Source of the DNA: Allobosea sp.
GTDB lineage: Bacteria; Pseudomonadota; Alphaproteobacteria; Rhizobiales; Beijerinckiaceae
DNA: 50,095 nt
NCBI RefSeq assembly: GCF_017308075.1
Contig: NZ_JAFKFX010000051.1
Span: forward strand, 1-50,095
Direction: 5' to 3'
Part shown: positions 44,114 through 50,095 of the stretch, piece after piece
How positions within the stretch are numbered: position 1 is the first letter of the stretch
Layout: every line of letters begins with the position of its first letter
Translations under genes and position numbers: made by a program
Notes under the pieces: model-generated
What the model saw: only the letters and a program-made list of their open reading frames with translations
Databases searched by the model: none
Told to the model about the DNA's origin: nothing

Positions 44114-44266
44114 TTGAATAAATTCAGTACTGGGATCAAAGAAAGCCGCCAAGAGCGCACCGATAGGATTTCCAGTGAAATCTTACTTTCCGAGCAGCGG
44201 GCTCGGGAGAGCAAAATGGCCCGGCTTCGAGCCTTGCGGACGGGATTGGAAAAGGCCGCGAACTAG
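44114..44266 (+). CDS. Small basic helical protein
   Basis: A 50-residue protein with a TTG start, 7 bases after GAGGAG. It reads NKFSTGIKESRQERTDRISS, then SEQRARESKMARLRALRTGL and ends KAAN. This is a single long amphipathic, highly charged helix, a type I know as a conserved short protein in Bosea/Rhizobium relatives without a function. A small hairpin ACCCGC-TT-GCGGGT follows its stop (44270-44283). Confidence 0.65.
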   Translation: MNKFSTGIKESRQERTDRISSEILLSEQRARESKMARLRALRTGLEKAAN

Positions 44267-44269
44267 GGG

Positions 44270-44283
44270 ACCCGCTTGCGGGT
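44270..44283 (+). terminator. Short hairpin after the 50-residue gene
   Basis: ACCCGC (44270-44275), loop TT, GCGGGT (44278-44283), beginning 4 bases after the stop codon. No U-run; probably weak or only a 3' end stabiliser. Confidence 0.4.
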
Positions 44284-44420
44284 AGATAAAGTACGTCGAC
44301 GGGTCTCGGTGGGACACCGGGCTCGCTGCTGATCGGGTTACGCGCAGCTGCATCTCGTCGATCGCTTGGTACCCAGGGTGCCAAAGCGGATTCTTCGAAC
44401 TTCAGCATAAGGAGCTGATC

Positions 44421-45200
44421 ATGGCCATTAACGGGAAAGTTGCTTTGATTACCGGCGCAGGTCAGGGAATCGGACGTGCGATAGCCCTGCGGCTGGCAAA
44501 AGATGGTGCCGACATCGCCCTGGTTGACGTCAAGAACGACAAGCTGAAAGCCGTCGCGGACGAGGTCAAGGAGGCGGGCCGGAAAGCAACGACATTTGTA
44601 GCCGACGTCACCAAGCGCGATCAGGTCTACGCCGCGGTCGATCACGCTGAGAAGGAACTCGGCGGCTTCGACATCATCGTCAACAATGCCGGCATCGCAC
44701 AGGTTCAGGCTCTCTTGGACGTAACACCGGAGGAGGTTGAGAAGATCCTCAAGGTCAATGTCGAGGGCGTGCTCTGGGGGATACAGGCAGCCGCCCGAAA
44801 ATTCCGGGAGCGGAAGCAGAAGGGCAAGATTATCAATGCGTCGTCCATTGCCGGGCATGACGGCTTCGAGCTTCTGGGTGTCTACTCCGCAACCAAGTTT
44901 GCGGTCCGGGCCCTCACACAGGCAGCGGCCAAGGAGTTTGCCAGCGACGGAGTAACCGTCAATGCTTATTGTCCTGGCATCGTCGGTACCGACATGTGGG
45001 TTGAAATCGACAAGCGATTTGCCGAGATCACCGGTGCGAAGGTGGGGGCAACCTATGCAAAATACGTGGAAGGTATCGCTTTGGGGCGTGCGCAGACGCC
45101 CGAGGACGTCGCCGCGTTCGTCTCGTTCCTCGCGGGGCCGGACTCGGATTACATGACCGGACAGGCTCCGCTGATCGACGGCGGGCTCGTCTATCGCTAA
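44421..45200 (+). CDS. butA: Acetoin (diacetyl) reductase / 2,3-butanediol dehydrogenase, SDR
   Basis: A 259-residue classical [11 protein letters not shown] (11-18) binds NAD, D36-V37 after IALVD favours NADH, NNAG at 88-91, S141-S142, Y155 and K159 (YSATK) form the active site. The segment [20 protein letters not shown] and [20 protein letters not shown] are characteristic of BudC/ButA acetoin reductases. It interconverts diacetyl, acetoin and 2,3-butanediol. ATG follows AAGGAG. It stands alone, followed by a strong terminator. Confidence 0.85.
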   Translation: MAINGKVALITGAGQGIGRAIALRLAKDGADIALVDVKNDKLKAVADEVKEAGRKATTFVADVTKRDQVYAAVDHAEKELGGFDIIVNNAGIAQVQALLDVTPEEVEKILKVNVEGVLWGIQAAARKFRERKQKGKIINASSIAGHDGFELLGVYSATKFAVRALTQAAAKEFASDGVTVNAYCPGIVGTDMWVEIDKRFAEITGAKVGATYAKYVEGIALGRAQTPEDVAAFVSFLAGPDSDYMTGQAPLIDGGLVYR

Positions 45201-45208
45201 GGGCAGGG

Positions 45209-45242
45209 AATATCGCTCACGGCTGCCGTGAGCGATATTTTC
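45209..45242 (+). terminator. Rho-independent terminator of the acetoin reductase gene
   Basis: AATATCGCTCACGG (45209-45222), loop CTG, CCGTGAGCGATATT (45226-45239), then TTCT. A 14-bp perfect stem starting 8 bases after the stop codon, with the paired T bases and following T-run giving TTTTCT. The clearest intrinsic terminator in the window. Confidence 0.9.
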
Positions 45243-45960
45243 TAGGGTCAGGACCCGAAAATTCCTATTCACATTGGGATTGTACGAAGAAGGCTCTGCG
45301 GCAGAATTGAGCGATCGAGGCTGGAAACCCAACCTTCCAGCGATCCAGCAGATGATCTCGGATCAGAACCAGTCGGCGTCACAGCCCCGGTCGGCGAGCA
45401 ACCATTGCGCTTTGGGCAGTTCGCCCAACAGTGGCGCTGCACCGATATAGTCGCTAATCACGCGCCGGTCATGAAGACGCTCAGGGAGCGGACGTTCGCA
45501 TCGGTAACAGCATGGAGCTTGGTGTTCATGTTACCCTTGATGCGCCCCGTCGGTCGACCGAGATCCCCTTTTTTGACCCGCGGGCTCGATGCCGTGCGAT
45601 GCGTCTTAAGATAGGTCGCGTCGATCATCACGGCCTTGCGCTCGGCACCGACGGCAGTCAGCCCTTCCATCATCCGAGCGAAAACCCCAATATCGCGCCA
45701 CTGCTTTTATCGATTGTACAACGTCTTGTGGCGCCCGTACTCCTTCGGCGCATCCCGCCACCGCCACCCACTGCGATTGACGAAGATGACCCTGCTCAGC
45801 ACCTGCTGATCGTCCACTCGCGGCTTGCCAAGGCTCTTCGAGAAATACGGCTTGAGCCGCGCCATCTGTTCGTTCGGCGACCAGTAAAAATCGCTCACAT
45901 CCAGTCTCCTCGCAGAGCCTGATCAGATCGCGCCTCTCCGATCAATGAGTCCTGACCCTA
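45243..45960 (-). mobile_element. Degenerate IS5-family element
   Basis: Ends are TAGGGTCAGGAC (45243-45254) and GTCCTGACCCTA (45949-45960), perfect 12-bp inverted repeats. The transposase begins at 45898 (MSDFYWSPNEQMARLKPYFS; VDDQQVLSRVIFVNRSGWRW), breaks near 45707, resumes as GLTAVGAERKAVMIDATYLK and HRTASSPRVKKGDLGRP near 45670-45560, and breaks again after VTDANV. The end (PLLGELPKAQWLLADRGCDA in a third frame) stops at DADWF. About 718 bp with several frameshifts and a shortened end. Flanks are CTAG and CTAA-like. Confidence 0.75.
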
Positions 45961-46150
45961 ACCAGAAGTAGAGCCTAAAGAGAGAATCTTCTTTTTCCGG
46001 CCTACTGCCAGGCTGAGCGCCGACAGCTTTCTCGACGGCGACAATTCGTGGCAGGTGGTCTCAGCGGTAATTGGCGGAAAGCCCGTTGGGGTCGTCATAA
46101 AACCCGCCCTATAAGACCTACTAAAATTGTCTTGCATGGAAGGAAATCGC

Positions 46151-47494
46151 ATGGGCGAGAGCAAAGCATCAGAGCTTTCTAGCCTTTTTTTGCAGGATGA
46201 TCTTCAGGAGAACTCCACAAGACTTGCCAGCGGGCATCCAGCCGATATTGCCGCCGCACTGCAGGAAATCAAGCCGGCACCAGCATGGTCCATCCTGAAG
46301 GAGGCAACCCGGCTGCGGCAGGCGGACATATTCGGCTATCTCGACGCCGGCTTTCAGTTAAGGCTTGCCGCCGTCATACCGCGCGCAGATCTGGCCGCGA
46401 TCTTCGTGGAGATGGATGCTGACGACCGAACTGATCTCTACAAGCACCTGTCGGATCAACAGCGTGAGGCGCTGATGCCCGCACTCGCACATGCCGAGCG
46501 CGAGGACATCAGGCAACTGGCTGCCTATGAAGAAGGCACGGCTGGCGCCATCATGACCTCGGACTATGCGTCCCTGTCGCCACAACTCAATGCGACGCAA
46601 GCGATCGAAGTGCTTCGCCGCGAAGCTCCCAACAAAGAGACCATCTACCGCGCCTATGTCCTCGATACCGGACGCCAGCTTGTCGGCTCTGTCAGGTTGC
46701 AGGACCTTATCACCGCGCCGGCCAGCGTCAGGGTCGCCGATCTCATGGAACGCAACACCCATGCAATCCGGGTGAATGACGACGTTGAGGACGCTGCTCG
46801 CAAGATCGCCCGCTATGACGTGATCGCGCTGCCGGTGATCGACGCACAGGAGCGACTGGTCGGCATCATCACCCATGACGATGCGCTGGATGTCATGGAA
46901 GCCGAGGCGACCGAGGATTTCCAGCGGATCGGAACCGTCACCAATCTGGATTCCAGCGTGGCGACCGCGACCGTTCCCATGCTTTACCGTGCCCGGATCG
47001 CCTGGCTGATGCTGCTTGTCTTCGGCAACATCTTTTCAGGCGCAGGCATCGCCCATTTCGAGGACACGATTGCCGCCCATCTGGCACTGATGTTCTTTCT
47101 GCCGATCTTGATCGCCTCAGGTGGCAATGCGGGCTCGCAGTCCGCCACGCTGATGGTGCGCGCGCTGGCGACAGGCGATATTCGCATTTCGGACTGGGGC
47201 CGCGTCCTAGGCCGCGAGCTGGTCGTTGCCATTCTTCTCGGTCTCAGCATGGCGGCGGCCATCGCCGTTATCGGGGTCTTTCGCGGTGGCCGCGACATTG
47301 CCATCGTGATTGCCCTGTCGATGATTGTGATCGTCACCGTCGGCAGCATGATCGGCATGTTACTGCCCTTCATTCTCAGTCGCTTCCGGATGGACCCGGC
47401 GACGGCCAGCACGCCGCTCGTGACCTCGATCGCTGATGCCACCGGCGTCTTGATCTACTTTTCAATAGCCAAGGCCCTGCTGTCACTGCCTTGA
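46151..47494 (+). CDS. mgtE: Magnesium transporter MgtE
   Basis: A 447-residue MgtE channel. N-terminal superhelical domain (GHPADIAAALQEIKPAPAWS; IFVEMDADDRTDLYKHL), paired CBS domains (LMERNTHAIRVNDDVEDAAR; RLVGIITHDDALDVMEAEAT) that sense Mg, a connecting helix, and five membrane helices from about residue 275 with FFLPILIASGGNAGSQSATL, the pore motif. ATG 46151 follows AAGGAAA; an in-frame TTG at 46127 is less likely. The first gene of a probable unit with the two genes downstream. Confidence 0.95.
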   Translation: MGESKASELSSLFLQDDLQENSTRLASGHPADIAAALQEIKPAPAWSILKEATRLRQADIFGYLDAGFQLRLAAVIPRADLAAIFVEMDADDRTDLYKHLSDQQREALMPALAHAEREDIRQLAAYEEGTAGAIMTSDYASLSPQLNATQAIEVLRREAPNKETIYRAYVLDTGRQLVGSVRLQDLITAPASVRVADLMERNTHAIRVNDDVEDAARKIARYDVIALPVIDAQERLVGIITHDDALDVMEAEATEDFQRIGTVTNLDSSVATATVPMLYRARIAWLMLLVFGNIFSGAGIAHFEDTIAAHLALMFFLPILIASGGNAGSQSATLMVRALATGDIRISDWGRVLGRELVVAILLGLSMAAAIAVIGVFRGGRDIAIVIALSMIVIVTVGSMIGMLLPFILSRFRMDPATASTPLVTSIADATGVLIYFSIAKALLSLP

Positions 47495-47673
47495 ACAGAG
47501 ATGTGCGGCAGTCGGCCGCAACGCAATGCATTGTGCGCGCGGTAACTAAATGGCTTGTTGAACTTGGAGGTTGCGCCAAATATTTTGAATTTTTCTGACA
47601 GCAACCATTGTCCGAATTGGATTCGCTACTGTCGGAATTCCAATCTGTCACGATTAACATTAGTGGAGAGATT

Positions 47674-48795
47674 ATGCTTTACGTTGACCTGCCCACACGC
47701 TCCGAAATTGCGAACCTTTCCAACATTCGCGCAGACGCCTGCGTTTCGATCTATCTGAAAACGACGCCTGTAACCCAGGAGGTCGGTGGATCGCGTATCG
47801 AGTTCGGGAATCTGATCCGAGAGGCGCAGGCTCAGCTTCAGGACGCAAATTTCGACAAGAGACGCCTTGCGGTGCTGCTCGACGGTCTCCATGACCTGCT
47901 TGATGACGATGAGTTCTGGCGATTTCAGGCAAACAGTCTCGCCGTCTTCGTCACCCCCGACCGCATCCGCACCCACCGCCTGGCCAACGACCTGACGTCG
48001 ATGGTGCAGGTTTCCGATCGGTTCCACCTCAAGCCGCTTCTGCGCGCCGCGACCTTCCCGCACTCGGCTTTCATCCTTGCTCTTTCCGAAAATGCCGTGC
48101 GCCTGGTCGAGATGCATGCCGACCTGCCGCCAGAGGTGGTGAAGGTACCTGGCATGCCCAAGGATGCTGCCTCGTCGGTTGGACAATCAACCTTGAACGA
48201 CCGCTCTTTCAGCGGACGCATCCATGGGTCCGAAGGGCAGAACGTGCGTTTCCAACAATACGTTCGGCAGGTCGACGTGGCGCTTCGCCAGGTCCTGTCC
48301 GGCCGCGATATTCCGCTGATATTGGCCGCGACCGGCAGACTGGCATCACTTTTTGCCCAGACCTGCTCGTATCCGCACCTGATGAAGGATGCGATCGCCG
48401 ATAGTCCGGACCAGTTCAGCGCTGCCGAACTTGCGAGCAAGGCCCGGCCGATTCTTGACGAAGCATATGCATCCGACATCGCGGACATACATGCGCTGTT
48501 TGACAGGCGTACGGGCGAAAGCCGCACGACGACCGATATATCGGATGCCGCCCGGGCGGCGACCTTCGGTGGTGTTCATACCCTGCTGATCGATATCGAC
48601 AGCACCGTTCCGGGCTTCGTCGATGATCAGAGTGGCGCCGTCACTTTCGTCGAACAGGACGACGCGAAGGCCTATGGTGTGGTCGACGAGATCGCAACAC
48701 GGGCCCTTGCAAGTGGCGCGCGGGTCATGGGCGTGCGGCGCGAGGATATTCCAGGCGGCAACGAGCTGGCGGCGATCCTTCGCTATCCAATCTAA
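47674..48795 (+). CDS. Bacterial archaeo-eukaryotic release-factor-like (BaeRF) protein
   Basis: A 373-residue protein of the eRF1-like BaeRF family: MLYVDLPTRSEIANLSNIRA, CVSIYLKTTPVTQE, FWRFQANSLAVFVTPDRIRT, then FILALSENAVRLVEM and FGGVHTLLIDIDS near the end with RREDIPGGNELAAILRY, which corresponds to the L7Ae-like domain. Members may act on stalled or hibernating ribosomes. No GGQ loop is obvious. ATG 47674 follows GGAGAG and replaces an upstream frame start at 47608. Sits between mgtE and a universal stress protein. Confidence 0.75.
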   Translation: MLYVDLPTRSEIANLSNIRADACVSIYLKTTPVTQEVGGSRIEFGNLIREAQAQLQDANFDKRRLAVLLDGLHDLLDDDEFWRFQANSLAVFVTPDRIRTHRLANDLTSMVQVSDRFHLKPLLRAATFPHSAFILALSENAVRLVEMHADLPPEVVKVPGMPKDAASSVGQSTLNDRSFSGRIHGSEGQNVRFQQYVRQVDVALRQVLSGRDIPLILAATGRLASLFAQTCSYPHLMKDAIADSPDQFSAAELASKARPILDEAYASDIADIHALFDRRTGESRTTTDISDAARAATFGGVHTLLIDIDSTVPGFVDDQSGAVTFVEQDDAKAYGVVDEIATRALASGARVMGVRREDIPGGNELAAILRYPI

Positions 48796-48850
48796 GAATT
48801 TGTGGGGAGGCGGCATCTGCCACTCCCCATGCCCCGGGAGGCAGGCCGGC

Positions 48851-49735
48851 ATGGCGATCCAGACAATAGTTGCGGCAATCGCCCTTGAGCACGGCGATGA
48901 GCAGGTGGCTCGGCGCGCCATCCAGCTTGCGGTGGAGCATCGCGCTCGGCTTATTCTGAGTCATGCGATTGAAAGCCTGCCTGCACCCGATCACGATCTC
49001 CCGCCACCGGCGGGGAACGCGACGATTGCCGGAGTGCTTGCAACCGATGCGACTGCAGCTTTTGAGCGCCTTACCATACCAGCAGACGTTCAGGCACAAA
49101 TCAGGGTCGAGTTCGGCAAGGCCGATCAGGTGATCGATCGGCTGGTACGTGACCACGCCGCCGACCTGCTCATCATAGGTCCCGGAAAGCCACGAAACCT
49201 GCGCGAGAGACTGTTTGGTTCGACTGCGGATCGGCTTCTACGCTCCAGTCCGTGCCCAATTTTGGTCGTAAAGCAAAAAGCGGCAGAGTCGTACCGTCAC
49301 GTGGTTGCGGCCATTGATTTCTCGCCGATGTCACTGGCCGCCGCGCAGGCTGCTGCCCAGGTTGCCCCTGAGGCAAAACTTGAACTCGTCCATGCCTTCG
49401 AAATCCCGATGACCTTCGAGCAGGCCATGCTGAAGGCGGGCACTCCCCAAATCGAGATCGACCGATATCGGCGAGCCAAAGAGGAGGCTGCCAGGAAGGA
49501 GCTGGCTTCGGCCCACTCGAGCCTCGCGGTGCAGGGCAAAATCCGGGTCGTTCGCGGTGACGCCGCAACGGCTCTGGTGAGGCTCGCACGATCTGGGAGA
49601 ACGGACCTCTTGGCTCTTGGCGTCCAGGGAAGGACCGCAGTTTCCGAGATGATACTGGGTAGCGTCGCGCGCCGAGTGCTTGCGGCATCCTCTTGTGATT
49701 TGCTCCTGGCAAAGAAACCAATTTCGGCGACTTGA
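48851..49735 (+). CDS. Universal stress protein, tandem UspA domains
   Basis: A 294-residue protein with two Usp folds. The first (MAIQTIVAAIALEHGDEQVA to CPILVVKQKAAES) carries DLLIIGPGKPRNLRERLFGS, a variant of the G-2x-G-9x-G(S/T) ATP motif; the second (YRHVVAAIDFSPMSLAAAQA to the end) has LLALGVQGRTAVSEMILGSV with a fuller match. Cytosolic, ATP-binding, linked in the family to starvation, oxygen and osmotic stress. It follows BaeRF by 55 bases; the longer upstream frame overlaps BaeRF and is rejected. Confidence 0.9.
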   Translation: MAIQTIVAAIALEHGDEQVARRAIQLAVEHRARLILSHAIESLPAPDHDLPPPAGNATIAGVLATDATAAFERLTIPADVQAQIRVEFGKADQVIDRLVRDHAADLLIIGPGKPRNLRERLFGSTADRLLRSSPCPILVVKQKAAESYRHVVAAIDFSPMSLAAAQAAAQVAPEAKLELVHAFEIPMTFEQAMLKAGTPQIEIDRYRRAKEEAARKELASAHSSLAVQGKIRVVRGDAATALVRLARSGRTDLLALGVQGRTAVSEMILGSVARRVLAASSCDLLLAKKPISAT

Positions 49736-50011
49736 TAATGTCCCGCGAGGGGCAGGCCAGAAGGGTCGGCCGATGCCGATGATCGGGAGCTTTCGCTGCG
49801 CCCATCCGTCCTGGAAAACAGCCGGGTGCATCATGGTGCGTCATAGTCGGGCAAGATCCGATCCAAACCCGCCTTGTTCGGCCCTTCTGGCGGGAACATA
49901 TCCACACGTTAGCCGAAGCCGCGCAGCGCTCCTGTCGGATTGTCCTGGTCGTGTCCCTGATGGTGGTGTAGCTTCGCGGAGCCACCACGATGCCGGCGTT
50001 GGCCGGGCGGG
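49736..50011. other. Intergenic stretch
   Basis: No convincing gene. It lies between the stress protein and a partial frame entering from the right edge. GTGTCCCTGATGGTGGTGTAG near 49950 may be the end of a mobile element whose gene enters from the right, but no matching end is visible inside the window. Confidence 0.4.
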
Positions 50012-50095
50012 TCAGGCGGCCACGGCGGGCAGGCTGACGATGGGATCATCGCTGATCGGTGCGATGCTTTCCAGCGTGATGTAGCGGGCTCGCTG
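50012..50095 (-). CDS. Partial gene at the right edge (C-terminal end)
   Basis: The last 27 codons of a minus-strand frame: ARYITLESIAPISDDPIVSL, then PAVAA and TGA. Beginning lies outside. Not identified; the ending and the neighbouring possible end repeat suggest a transposase-related gene, but this is weak. Confidence 0.35.
   Translation of the reverse strand, partial: QRARYITLESIAPISDDPIVSLPAVAA

Noticed and set aside
44136-45332. A 398-residue minus-strand frame
   Set aside because: Antisense to the acetoin reductase gene and part of the IS5 remnant; no domain seen.

Overview
The window looks like a high-GC alphaproteobacterial chromosome segment, most likely order Hyphomicrobiales (a Bosea-, Bradyrhizobium- or Methylobacterium-like organism). 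This is inferred from base composition, small-protein types (phasin, DUF6455), an A-type cytochrome oxidase subunit I and the mix of IS3, IS5, IS66, IS110 and IS481 remnants. No rRNA, tRNA or CRISPR array was seen.

Layout. (1) 1-6.0 kb is a graveyard of accessory DNA: a headless FtsX-type ABC permease, a double-glycine-leader peptide gene broken by an amber codon, an IS3 orfA remnant that cuts off a ParE toxin whose ParD partner carries an amber codon, about 1 kb of gene-free DNA with two perfect 22-bp hairpins, an orphan RepA-like AAA ATPase, and an IS66 transposase remnant abutting the tail of a dipeptide-type permease. (2) 6.1-7.3 kb: phasin with two matched operator-like boxes, and a DUF6455 protein. 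(3) 7.4-25.9 kb is one divergent catabolic island of 18 genes. Leftwards: aldehyde dehydrogenase, SDR, zinc alcohol dehydrogenase, a complete Liv-type ABC importer (K, H, M, G, F), acyl-CoA ligase, nitroreductase, enoyl-CoA hydratase. Rightwards: CaiB-type CoA-transferase, acyl-CoA dehydrogenase, Cat-type CoA-transferase, AMACR-like racemase/transferase, MaoC hydratase, CitE-like lyase, IclR regulator. The logic is uptake or oxidation (alcohol, aldehyde, acid), CoA activation, desaturation, hydration and retro-Claisen cleavage; it resembles itaconate, mesaconate or methylsuccinate breakdown but the substrate is unknown. (4) 25.9-27.4 kb: IS481 and IS110 remnants that have beheaded a sensor histidine kinase. 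(5) 27.5-39.7 kb: chemotaxis receptor, PepSY protein, PAS protein with a coupled frameshifted peroxiredoxin, an unusual overlapping operon xdhC - cytochrome oxidase subunit I - Tim44-like - 5-formyl-THF cyclo-ligase with a divergent LysR gene, DUF488/DUF2945 pair, DMT exporter, HAD phosphatase. (6) 39.9-42.4 kb: an amino-acid ABC operon destroyed by an IS5 element that was itself hit by a second, apparently intact IS5-family element; the surviving ATPase has a mutated Walker A. (7) 42.8-50.1 kb: urea transporter, small stress-type protein, acetoin reductase with a strong terminator, a degenerate IS5 element, then an mgtE - BaeRF - universal-stress-protein set.

The most coherent candidate for an undescribed system is the 18-kb divergent CoA-dependent catabolic island. 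The most informative evolutionary signals are the nested insertion at 41 kb, the broken peptide and toxin modules at the left edge, and the K-P-T Walker A motif.
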